NCBI RefSeq assembly: GCF_030272615.1
Contig: NC_081414.1
Location: forward strand, 4,279,501-4,343,500
DNA length: 64,000 bases
Direction: 5' to 3'
Source of the DNA: Cryptomeria japonica
Taxonomy: Eukaryota > Streptophyta > Pinopsida > Cupressales > Cupressaceae
The notes under the pieces are model-generated. The model saw nothing but the letters and a program-made list of their open reading frames with translations, was not told the DNA's origin and ran no database searches. Below are positions 1 through 10,047 of the stretch, piece by piece (the stretch's first letter is position 1; each line of letters starts with the position of its first letter). The position numbers and the translations under genes are program-made.

Positions 1-229
1 ACACCAAATAGTTGTCTAAGTCTGAGATCAAATATTAGCAATTAGGAGTCACCAAATACACCAAATAGTTGTCTAAACAAGGGCTAGAACCCACTATGAA
101 ATATAGTTTACACTTGTCCTTGAACTGAGAACTTCAACATTTTAATGGACTACATAGGGCACTACCTTAAAAAATGAGTCGACTTCACATGAAATTGGTC
201 TAAGGTAAAAATAACAGTAAAAGGAACAT
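1..229. other. Non-coding stretch with a short direct repeat
   Basis: No coding signal is visible. A 19-base sequence at 1-19 recurs exactly at 58-76, a direct repeat with a 57-base period. The rest is ordinary AT-rich DNA leading into the retropepsin fragment on the minus strand. Confidence 0.5.
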
Positions 230-556
230 CTAAGATTTTAAATTCAACTTTAACTTGAGGGTGATGGAACCAATGGTGGGACAAGTGAAACCATCATGTA
301 CCTTAATCAATACTTTGGATTTATCATAATTGTCTTGATATAATGCATATGTGAAAAGATATTCTTTTGTATTCATATTAACCATACGTAGTGGATCAAT
401 AAGCACCCTACATGTGGGTTTGTCATTAGTTATATAAGTAATGTATATTGGTCCATTAAGTGTATGCTTTGAGTTACCACTTTGGGTAAAGGTGATATTA
501 GGTTCAATCTTAGGTTTCAGTCTATCTTGTTTAGGAACTAGTTCCATCACGTTCAC
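230..556 (-). pseudogene. Ty3/gypsy retropepsin fragment (decayed)
   Basis: A 108-residue minus-strand frame reads like the aspartic protease part of a plant Ty3/gypsy pol. It has a segment of the type HTLNGPIYITYITNDKPT, then CRVLIDPLRMVN where an active protease would carry D-[ST]-G, and later a DGFTCPTIGSI segment. The catalytic triplet reads D-P-L, so the enzyme would be dead. Traces of the frame continue upstream to about 660 but are broken by stops. The family resembles that of the fragment at 3463-4086, though the two lie on opposite strands. Assignment rests on motif pattern only. Confidence 0.55.
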
Positions 557-1139
557 TGGATGTTCAACTCAATTGGTAACTCCAAGGGTCACCTTTTCAT
601 GCTAGTGACTACTTTTAATCTTATGAATATCATTGTCCCTTGATAAGGCATTTTCTTCATTGATGTTGAAATATGTCCCTAATGCCTTTATCATATGACT
701 GGATTTTATGATGCTATACATTGTCTTGTGTTTTTTCTTTCCTAACTACCATATTTGCTTGACACCTCTTAATTAATTTAATGCTTATCTTGGTTCTATG
801 TTGAGGCTTTAAATTATCAATGTAGATTGATCTTTGACATTTTGTGACAATGGTTGCATTATGTTGTGATCGATACTCTTGATAGTCTATATAACTGTGA
901 ATTGTCCTTTTTTTTAAATGATGTTACTATTTTGATTGTGTGTTGTAGGTCTATCAAACTTTGGGACTGTAGTGTCATAAAATTGTGATCCTAGCAATTT
1001 ATGACTGCATTAGGGTCCTCACGCATGTGAACTCAAATCCTTTAGCCTGATCAGAGATCAGAGAGTGCTCGGCTTGCAAAAATAGCTTCTTCCTTGGCCT
1101 GTGCATCACCTCAACCACATTCTTCCCTGGAGAAAGGGG
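557..1139. other. Non-coding, decayed retroelement sequence
   Basis: Beyond weak traces of the upstream protease frame (557-660, minus strand) I see no gene, RNA or clear element boundary here. Composition is AT-rich. Confidence 0.4.
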
Positions 1140-1232
1140 TAGGACAGGGGTGTGGCACCACTTTCCCCCCTTGGACAGGGGCATGGTGCCCTTGTCCTCC
1201 CAGGACAGGGGTGTGGTGCCCCTGTCCCTTCC
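1140..1232. repeat. Triplicated hairpin motif GGACAGGGG...CCCCTGTCC
   Basis: Three tandem copies of a roughly 28-base motif, starting near 1143, 1174 and 1202. The last is a near-perfect inverted repeat, GGACAGGGG and CCCCTGTCC around a TGTGGTG loop. The others are degenerate. It sits in LTR-like sequence, where such motifs may be regulatory or structural. Its function is unknown. Confidence 0.7.
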
Positions 1233-2759
1233 CTATTTTAGGGTAGGACCCTTCTTAGAGCATGTCTTGTGGGTTGTGCAGTGAGTGGGAAAACTCTCCC
1301 AATGTGGGCCTGTGACAAAATTCAAATCCTCCAAACATGTATTTAAGGGGACATTCATCCTCTCATTTGCATAAGGTGGAAATGGAATAAGTTGGAGAGG
1401 TCAAAGTTGGAGAGATTCAAGTTTCACAAGTGATCAATCATCAAACATTCAAGCATTCTTTTCCAGCATTGAGCATTCTCAAGTCTCCCTTCAAGGCTAG
1501 GTGTTGCATTCAAGTCAAGGATTCAACCATTGAAGAGGAGATCCCTTTCAATATTCAATTCAACACAAGAATTTGTATCAACATTGCTACTACAACCTCC
1601 CTTGATGTGATTTACAATTCAGTCTTTCATTTACATCTACTTGCAAGTAATTTTTTTTATTACTTGGTTAATTCCAAAACAGGGGTTTGACCTAAAGGCA
1701 AACCCCCAATCCCAACACATTACCCTCTCTTTTATGTGTGTAGGTTGTAGGTGCGCAACTTTACTTTTGGATTCAGGCTTCATTTGTAGAGGCGGAAAAA
1801 CCCTTTTGATTTTGTGGATTTTTCGGAGGACCGTGTACATTCCCGCCACGATTCGGACAACTTTTCGTCAAATTTGTAGGGCGACTTCGTCTCGATATTT
1901 TTACTGCCAAATCCAGTGCACAACTTCATCCCATATTCTAATCTCAAGTTATAATCGATTCTTTGTCACTCTTGCACTACATAATCTAATCAATTTCTTT
2001 CCATTTCAAACAAAGAAGAAGGGATCATCCTAACATTCCCAATCCATTCATAATTCAATCTATCATCTTTGTGTGGAGATTGAATATAGTGAATTATCCC
2101 TTATCTTCCTAGTGTAATGGTGAAAAGTGTTTGAAGGATAATCAATAGTGAAACTCTCATCTCTCTTTGAGGGAAAGGGTGGTTTTCCTCTTGATCTATC
2201 ACTCATCATTTTCACACCATTACAGGGACTATCAAAGATTTATTCATATTGCTGCTACGATACTATCATATTCTCATTCATCTAAACCTTATACCCCTTT
2301 AACCCTAAATCATTGTAACTACCTTTGGCCCTTTTGGCATTGGATCAAATCCTTACTTGGGTAAAGTTGTTAACTGCTTCTACTCTCTATCATTAACTTG
2401 TTACAATTTTTTTCTGATCCAATCCTTGTATATGAACATCTTTGCTTATGGACTGTTAGAGGTCACTTTGTGGTTTGAGATATTTATAATCTTAGTGTGT
2501 TGCTATGATTGTAATCTCTGCATCTCACTCTCATATCCATGCTTTATCAAGGTCTTCATTACCTAAATAGTCCCTCTTGGTTGTGTTTGTATATTGTTAG
2601 AATATATGGGATTGTTGATTTTGTATATTGTTAGAATATATAGTTTACCATAATTAGTCATTGAGGTAAGGAGTTATATAGGGGTAGTTCAATATTTGAA
2701 AAAGCTTATCAAATCATATTCCATAGTTGCAATGCTTTATATTCCTTGATGGCAATTTT
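1233..2759. other. LTR-like non-coding region, no gene
   Basis: Short open frames occur on both strands, but none resembles a known protein and none has a supporting context. The sequence (a TATTTAA near 1340, then repetitive CATTCAAG/TTCAA phrases) looks like the transcribed part of an old gypsy LTR. No paired copy exists in the window to prove this. Confidence 0.35.
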
Positions 2760-3392
2760 TATTTTTTTTAAATATAGCATGTTCATCGGAATTCCGATAG
2801 ACATGCCCAACATAGGCCCCGACGAGAGTGTTGTATCTGCGACGAGATATTTTGTCGCAAGCACGACACTCTCGTTAGAGCTTCCTTGCATTTGTTGTCG
2901 GAATTCTGACAAAAAAGGACACTATGTTTCGACAGGAATGTTGTACCTGTGACGAAACATTTCGTTGCAGGTGCACCATTCTCGTCGGAGCTTCCTTGCA
3001 TTTGTTCTCGAAATTCTGACAAAAAAGGGCACTATTCTCTGACGGGAATGTTGTACCTGCGACGAAAATTTTTGTTGCAGGTGCACCATTCTCGTCAGAA
3101 CATAATGCCCTTTTTTGTCAAAATTTCGAAGAAAAACCCCGTGCATGGTTCATCGGAAGATTGACGACTTTGTCAAAATTTCAACGAATTAGACCGCTAC
3201 ATTATGTGTCAACTTGCGACAAAGAAGGCATTGGAATTCTGACAAACATTTGTCCGTCAAATAACCCGACGAAATTTGAGTGACAAAAATCTTTTCGTCA
3301 TTTCATCGGATCTACGACAATAATAGGTCGAAATTATGATGATAGTTCGTCGGAAAATGATCCCAAGTGTGTTAGTGCAAGTGTGTTAGTGA
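2760..3392. mobile_element. CACTA-type terminus with subterminal repeats
   Basis: The segment is packed with CGACGAAA / TCGGAATTC / TTCGTCGGAA words in both orientations, as in the subterminal regions of plant CACTA (En/Spm) elements. It ends at 3374 or 3392 with GTGTGTTAGTG (repeated twice), which read outward is CACTAACACAC, a CACTA-type terminus. No left partner end was found, so this is a fragment or a deletion derivative. The next sequence, 3463 on, is gypsy pol. Confidence 0.5.
2821..3130. repeat. 110-bp tandem repeat, each unit folding into a hairpin
   Basis: Units start at 2821, 2931 and 3041, an exact 110-base period. The third is incomplete and turns into inverted copies of the same words. 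Each unit begins with GACGRGAATGTTGTACCTG and reaches its own inverted complement about 55 bases later (for example CAGGTGCACCATTCTCGTC), so single strands could form stem-loops of about 25 bp. Confidence 0.8.
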
Positions 3393-3462
3393 TTGGATTC
3401 ATTCCATTCAATCTATTCCCTCCACCTACCATCAATGCCTTAAATTTCCATATAATGGTAGG

Positions 3463-4086
3463 GAAATCACAATCCCCCCTGATCCACAACCCTTCAAATA
3501 TTGCAAACTCCTTGGAGGAAAATATGCCCATCATTGCCCTCTTAATACCTCTGCATCCACACTACCCATTGATCACTCCAATTCTACCCACCCTGAGATC
3601 AAGGCTAAGATTATTGACAATGGATGTGTGGAATATACTCTTCAAAATAAATTTTATGTCGGACATCTCTCTACCTCACCTAAGTCCTATGGGATACGTA
3701 AGGAGATTGAGATTAAGAAAATACCCACCAATCAATGTGAAAAGACTACGATTTGGTTGTGGGGTTCATTAGATGATAAAATTCTTGAAACGTATGTCAC
3801 TTCATGGGTCTATAAAGAAGAATATGAGGAACTCGTCAATATCTTGAAAGATAAATACCTGAAAGCATCAACCATTGTGGAAAATATGGGATACCGAGGA
3901 CATGGCCTAGGGCCTAAAGAGAAAGGAAGAAAACAACCTATTGCACCGGTTTCCCACAAACATAATAGAGGATTGGGTTACTTCCTTGAACCTAAGTTAA
4001 TCCTCACAAGTGCTCCAACAACTCCTTTTGTCACATCCCTAAATTTTACAAGAATTTCATTCCAGTTATGGAAACTTTACTGTTAA
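3463..4086 (+). pseudogene. Ty3/gypsy pol fragment with G-patch-like motif
   Basis: A frame open from about 3463 to the stop at 4084-4086 (about 205 codons, no start of its own). Near its C-terminus it has NMGYRGHGLGPKEKGRKQPI, a G-patch-like motif, followed by HKHNRGLGY. G-patch segments are known in the pol region of some plant Ty3/gypsy (Tat/Ogre-type) elements beside the protease. The flanking domains are absent. I call it a broken gypsy remnant rather than a host G-patch protein because of the context, but a host gene fragment cannot be fully excluded. Confidence 0.55.
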
Positions 4087-6974
4087 CTATCATGGCAAAT
4101 GATTAGTAAATTGCTATGAATGTGAACATATGATTGTTAACGACAAGATGAGATGTTGATTTAAATTCTATTATGTTCTTGAAGTTGCAATGCTTATTGA
4201 ATGTATATTTGATTATGCATGATGAATTTTACTTATCTAACCTTGAAATTGAATACGGTCTAATCTGACCAAGTGCTATCCAGGAGAAGAGGTCATTAAG
4301 CCTGCATAATTGAAAGAACAAGGAGAGTATCATTCGGGAGAGGAGTATAGATGAGTGAGAATTGTGTTGATGCCATCTTGAGTCATTTGAGCATTGAACT
4401 GATAGTGCGTTAGAGTAAGTACATTGGTATTTAGTTTTGGGTCTTTATCCTTGTTTTGGTTAAAGTCGTCATAAAACCCTAATGTCAGTCTAGTGTCGAG
4501 TCAAAGTACATAGACTTGAGATCGTCATTGTTAGTTTGATCATTTTGTTGACTGGTCATATCTATTGTAAAAGTGATACATATATGTTCATGCATAATAG
4601 AATACATCTATAAGTACATATAAATATTTGAATGAATGTATCATTTCATTGCAAATAAATATATATAAATATGATGCATACATACATATATAAAAATACC
4701 TAAATGTATGCATGCATGTTTATATGTTCTTATGTATCTATGAGTAAGTATTTAATATAAATATTGTTTTATTTATCAAATTTATTACTTAGTTTACCTG
4801 CATATAAATTTATAAATATATATGTCATTATTGTTATTAAATAAAATGAAAATCATTTAATAAAGGATCGGGTTTTATGTTTGGGATATTAAAAGAGTCA
4901 ACCACCACGTGGTGGGAGACTTAGTCCACACCATGTGGTGGGGTATATTCTAACCACCACGTGGTGGGAGACGTAGTCCACACCATGTGGTGGGGGATAT
5001 TCTAACCACCACTTAGTGGTGGGGTGTGATGGGTAAGGCCCACACCCACTGTATAAGTGGTGAGAGAGAGATCAACACTAACCACCTTGGGTGGGTTTTT
5101 AATGAAAGGCTAGCGATATGTATTGGGGGGTGTGTTGTATGGGGAAAGACCACCATAGGTGGTGCCCTACACACATGGGTAAATGGATAAACCCACACAC
5201 ACCCTATTCAATAGGGAAAAGAGTAAACTCATGTAATTTGTTTTATTTTCTTTATATAGTATATAATATGATTAATTAGTCAAGTTTGTTAATGAATTAA
5301 TTTATGGAGGGAATCTGTTTAATATTTTTAGTTATGTTTTTTAATGAGATAACCAATTTATGGTTGACAATAATTATGAGGATAAAATCACCCTCATTTT
5401 TGGAGGGAAAATATAATTTTGAATAGAAGATTATCCTCAGTTGAGAGGCTAAAAATAGAATAGACTTGGGCTTTTAAGGGGACTTTTGGTGAGTTTTTAT
5501 CATTGTGAATTTACAAAATAATTGTTTTGTTTTTAGGAAGTCTTAGAAGGGAGAAGATTTTCCCTTTCCCATTTTAAAAGAAAAGTTAGAATAGGGTTCC
5601 TTCATGTCTATTTTGTTCTATAAAACATGAAAAAGTTTGAGAAGGAGATTTTGAGGAAGCACTCTGAATCTCATGTTCTTCTTCCCTCATTGGATTCCAA
5701 ATCATTCAAGCACATTCTATGCTTTTTTCTTGATAGCTTATTTCTTATATTTGTTATGACTTTTCCTGGAAATTCGAGATTAGATGTGCTTTTTATATAA
5801 TGTTCAAGTTGAGAAAGCTTGATATAGTTATAAGAAGAAGAAATGGGAAATTGGTGTAAATTCCTAAATCATGCTTGTGTACTCTTAGTTCAATATCAAC
5901 ATCTATTCTCATTCTAGAAATGTATAACTTTGTAATTAAACTCCATATGAGTGTTTTCGATAGGTAGTCAAAGGTAGAGATAATTGTAATATTGTAATGC
6001 ATGAGAATATTAAAATACATAGGTATTTATATAAGTAAATATGTTATGGATATGTATTTGTTCTTAGTTTTGGAAAGGGAATGTCATTTTGTAGAACGAG
6101 GAACTCTAGAGAGACCATTGGATTGTAGAATCCTAGCCGAAGAATTTATTATATTCTTGTAGACTCTATAAGTCGTGCATGGAAGGTAAACCTAAAATGA
6201 ACTTAAGATGGACTAAGAGTAGTGACTCTATATTCTAGGTTGTAGTTGCAAAGGGAAAGTCCATACCCATAAGTATTCACGTAAGCAAGTTCTTTTTATG
6301 TTTTTGGTCTTGCTATTTTTTTTTTCTCACTAAACACTAGGAAGAAAGTAGTCTCCAAGTCGAGTAAGAGGTGAGTGAACATAGACTTTTTATGTAATAT
6401 AAAACTTTGGCCAAAGTATCATATAATTTGTCATTGCGTACAACAAGTCAGTTCATGAGTGTCGTTGGAACATAGATCATCCAAAATAGTCATACTTAGT
6501 TAGCATAATCAAATTGAGATATGTGGCACACAACACCAGTACCACCACTACTCAGATGGGACCACATAGGTCCCCTTGTCTATACTCCTCGTGAAGGGTA
6601 GGGCCACTTCCAATAGGAAGGTGTATGGGAGACTGTTGGTTTGTGGTTGGAGGTGTAGCATCCAGATGATGCTCTCCCTCATGTAGTTGACTAGCTGAGG
6701 CTTGCGAGACAGATGTAGTACTTTCCTAGCGGGTATATCTGGTAAACTTGTTATTTATGCCATGTTTTGTTTTCATGATTTCCAATGCAGTGAAAATTAA
6801 AGAAAAGATTTCTTCATTGTGATTTTTGACAAGTACTGTTAAAGTATTTTTATTCAAATACATATATTTATGTTTTGAAAATAAAGTTATGCTTTTATAG
6901 TTGTTATGAAATTTATCTTGTGTAAAAGTAAAAGCATTTATTTTCCAAAGACTTTAGTTTTCAGGGTTGTTAGA
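4087..6974 (+). repeat. 5' LTR-like region of the decayed Ty3/gypsy element
   Basis: No credible gene lies here. The region ends at a primer binding site (6977) and contains tandem palindromes (4901-5030) followed by a TATATAG box at 5253-5259, the order expected of a U3 promoter. The upstream LTR boundary cannot be fixed because no second copy is in the window. TGTTAACT at 4081 is a possible start but unproven. Very AT-rich 4560-4850. Confidence 0.5.
4901..5030. repeat. 52-bp tandem repeat with G-box palindromes
   Basis: Units start at 4901, 4953 and 5005 (the third partial). Each of the first two has ACCACCACGTGGTGGG, with the 14-bp perfect palindrome CCACCACGTGGTGG around a CACGTG G-box, then the related CCACACCATGTGGTGGG. 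In plants CACGTG binds bZIP and bHLH factors. Its position upstream of a TATA box suggests LTR enhancer elements. Confidence 0.85.
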
Positions 6975-6976
6975 TG

Positions 6977-6988
6977 TGGTATTAGAGC
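6977..6988 (+). other. Primer binding site, tRNA-iMet type
   Basis: TGGTATTAGAGC differs at one base from TGGTATCAGAGC, the site complementary to the 3' end of initiator tRNA-Met that most plant LTR elements use to prime reverse transcription. It follows the putative 5' LTR end (near 6974) and precedes the gag remnant. Confidence 0.75.
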
Positions 6989-7039
6989 ACAAAGGTCAAC
7001 TCATGGACTTGTGAGCTCACTACAATAGCTAATGTTTGC

Positions 7040-8726
7040 ATGACTTCCTGTACCAAAATGGTAAGGTTTAAGCAAAATGCAAGGAAATTAGTCACTAGGA
7101 ATCAAATAGTTCTTAAGGTGATGAAAGAGTGGTTAGCTCTTATCAAAACCATTGAAGGAACCAATGTCTTAGGAGAGGAATGGTTGGGTGATGATGAGAC
7201 TTTCAATCAAGATATTTCTTGAGTAAGAGAATAGAAGAAGGAGCTAAAGGAGGTGGTGACAATTGCCAGAGCCATAGTCAGTACTCCTCCTGCAGAACCA
7301 GAGGATCCATCCCTCTAGATATGCCCCAAGCGATTTTAGTCACACTAAGTCACCATTAAACCACTAGGTTCAGGGGAGTACTTGTGTGTGCAACCACTTC
7401 CTGAGGTGGTAATTATTGATTCTAATGACTCTGAGGGTTATACCCCTCTTAACCAGTAGGTTTAGGGCGTAGGCGTATGATAGCCTAAATAATGGTACTA
7501 ATGGCTATTTAGGGTGAATAGAAGCCTATTATTGTTCAAACTTGAACCAATCCGAGGGGAGTCAGAATGCTTCCCACCATTCAGAGAATTTAAATGATAA
7601 GCTTGACCTAATCTTGCAAATATTGAATCAAGCAGCCGATGGGAGTAAAACCCTAGATAGGCTAGAAGGGTAAGGTCATTATAATAGAGGAGCACACTAG
7701 GAACATGAAGAAGTGTCTAGGAATGATTAGAGTCATCGCTCCAAGCACTCATATCAGAGGGATCATCAGGATATCATTTTGATGAAGAAGGCCATATGAA
7801 AGAGTAGTTGGCATGCAAGTTGGCTAGGAATATTAAGAAAGTAACCCCACCCAAGTTGATGGGGTAGTCACCAGAGATGCAATGAAATCATGGCTCTCCG
7901 AAATGGAGAAATATTGTGATGTCAGGAATTATTCAAAAAATTTCAAGGCAAGGTGGGGAGCCTTTCACCTATTAGGAGAAGAATCCACGTGGTGGATGGA
8001 TAAGAAGGCAAAATTAGGGATTAAAACCATGACCTTGACTTGGGAACAATTTGTGGCCATTTTCCATCAGAGGTGGCTGCCTTAGTTATTCTTTGATCAA
8101 AAGTTGGCCGACTTCTAGAATTTGACTCAATGGAATATGTCCGTGATTGAATATTGGGAGAAGTTCACCCATTTGATTAAATGTGTGCCTCAATTTCAAT
8201 CAGATGAGAGACTTAAAGTAAGGAAGTTTATCATGGGTTTGAACACCCAGATTGGAGGTCATGTGGATGTTCTAGGTCCAACAACTATGAACCAAGTATA
8301 TGAGCAAGCCATTAAGTAGGAGCAGTTTCTAAAGTCCATGGCTGCACAACGTGAGAAAAGTTTCAAAAAATATAACTGCTCCCACTCCAATCAATATTTT
8401 AAGAAAAAGGGGAACAAGTCTAATTTCAAGAAAAGGGAAGATAAAAGTTTCAAGAGAAATCAAAATGAAGGTGGAAGTGGAAAGGAAGGGAGCTATAATG
8501 GGAAAAATAATGGTGACAATGTGGGTAAGGCTGTTGAGAAACGGGGACCTCCAAGGGGATGTTTCTCTCTTTGTGGTGATAACTATACTAAATAGTGTTC
8601 GAAAAGGAACTAGAGTGCCCCACCCTAGGATAAATCATTGTCAAGTCAACAAGAAGCCTTCTAGAAAAGCATCCATGCCGCTCTCGACAATCATCAAGCA
8701 AAAGACCAAATCACTCCCATTGAGAC
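7040..8726 (+). pseudogene. gypsy gag (broken)
   Basis: Gag of the host gypsy element. Recognisable pieces are a retrotransposon gag domain (7882-8319: WLSEMEKYC..., STWWMDKK, LTWEQFVAIFHQRW, then VIEYWEKFTHL and RKFIMGLN) and a basic K/N/R-rich tail (8338-8595) with a degenerate zinc knuckle, CFSLCGDNYTK, a stop, then C. Several in-frame stops (about 8083, 8117, 8317, 8593) and frame changes destroy it. Gag would package element RNA in the cytoplasm. The frame is interrupted at 8727 by the inserted element. Confidence 0.75.
8722..8726. repeat. Target-site duplication GAGAC (left copy)
   Basis: GAGAC directly precedes the LTR start TGTTGG at 8727 and recurs at 14449-14453 directly after the right LTR end CACA. 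A perfect 5-bp duplication is the integration signature of an LTR retrotransposon. Confidence 0.93.
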
Positions 8727-9177
8727 TGTTGGTGTAATTATCTATTCATGTTGGACATTATTACACCTTACTTAAGTTTACTTAGGTACATGCATTTATA
8801 GTAGTTTGGGTATGAGACACTTGGGTGTTTGTGCCACATTGGGATAGTGTGTGTAGGAGAATTTCTACCTTTTGTGGTCTTGTTGTTACATTCCACATTC
8901 GGTGGGTGATCCACCTCATGTGAAATATTATATTGTTTCTCCTACCTACCCCTACTTATCCCTACCTACCCTTGTTTCTTATTGAGCCATATGTCATGTT
9001 TGTGTGCTCACATATCCATATAGCCTTGCCTATATAAGCAGGCTCATATTCATTGTATGTAACTATTGAACAATTGATCATTTATCTATTGATGAGAATA
9101 CAATTTATTCTTGTCCTATATTTTGTCTCTCTATTTTGTACTTTTCATTGAGCTCTTGATCTTGGAAAAATATCACA
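8727..9177 (+). repeat. 5' LTR of the non-autonomous copia
   Basis: Begins TGTTGGTGTAATTA and ends AAATATCACA. It has TATATAAGCAGGCTC at 9031, a likely promoter TATA box, present also in the right LTR. It is nearly identical to 14001-14448 apart from a few substitutions and small indels. Confidence 0.93.
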
Positions 9178-10047
9178 TGGTAGCCACGTCTGCGCCACGT
9201 GTCCTCCAGTTGGCAGTCCACGACGACATCTACCTCCGCAGTCTGTACTGCCACGTGGTCATCCATACGACACGTGCCATTATGTGATTAGGCCACATCA
9301 TCAGTCCGTATTGTACGAACGCTACGTAGACATGGAGACAAAGTTTTGGTGACGACCATATGGCCATCAAATTTAACCTCACAGATTACTGACATCATCA
9401 TTAAAAAAAATTGGCAGGCTCCTCTCGTTGAGCTTTTTGATTTTACAGTTCAACTTCAAATGGCCATGTCTTGCTCATTTTTGCTCCTTTTTTGGTGCAT
9501 TTTTTTTTGAAATGGACTAATTTTTCATGTAATTTCTCGTGGTGGCATTATTTTATGATTTTCATTAACAGATATTTTAGAAATATAGGTTTTTGGTGAC
9601 TATACCTGTCCAATCCCCGTTTCTGCAACTTCCGGGACTCCGTTTGGGCTCATACGAACTCCTTTTCAGGTGCTGTTTTTTTTTAAGTGCATAATTTTTC
9701 ATCTACTTTCATAATATGCTATCAGTTTGTAGTGATTTTGAGTACAAATTGTACTTTCAACATACGGTCATTTTTGGCCAATTTGGCACTTGTATTGCAT
9801 AGAGATATCTATCTTTCTGGTCTTTTGCATTGTTGTTCTTATCTATTGGGACTGTTGTAAAACAAAATCAGAAATTCACCTTGCCATTGTTTGCAAGTGG
9901 CCTATTGTACATGCACTACATATAAAGTGCCAAAATCATCATTTTTTTTTTTGGGTGGGGTGGGGGGGGGGGGGGGGTTGGGGGGGGGGGTACTTTGATT
10001 GATTGAATTTGGGGGGGTGTCTCTTGTGTTCCTTCCTTTTTGCTGCT
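9178..10047 (+). other. Element leader: ACGT-rich block and poly-G tract
   Basis: No coding. The primer site position reads TGGTAGCCACG, only partly like the iMet site. 9181-9330 is unusually rich in ACGT cores (GCCACGTGTCC, GCCACGTGGTC, GACACGTGCC, GCTACGTAGAC), words bound by plant bZIP/bHLH factors. 9948-10016 is a poly-T then poly-G run (G9 to G17 tracts separated by single T or TT) able to form G-quadruplexes in DNA or RNA. The ATG of gag follows at 10048. Confidence 0.7.
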
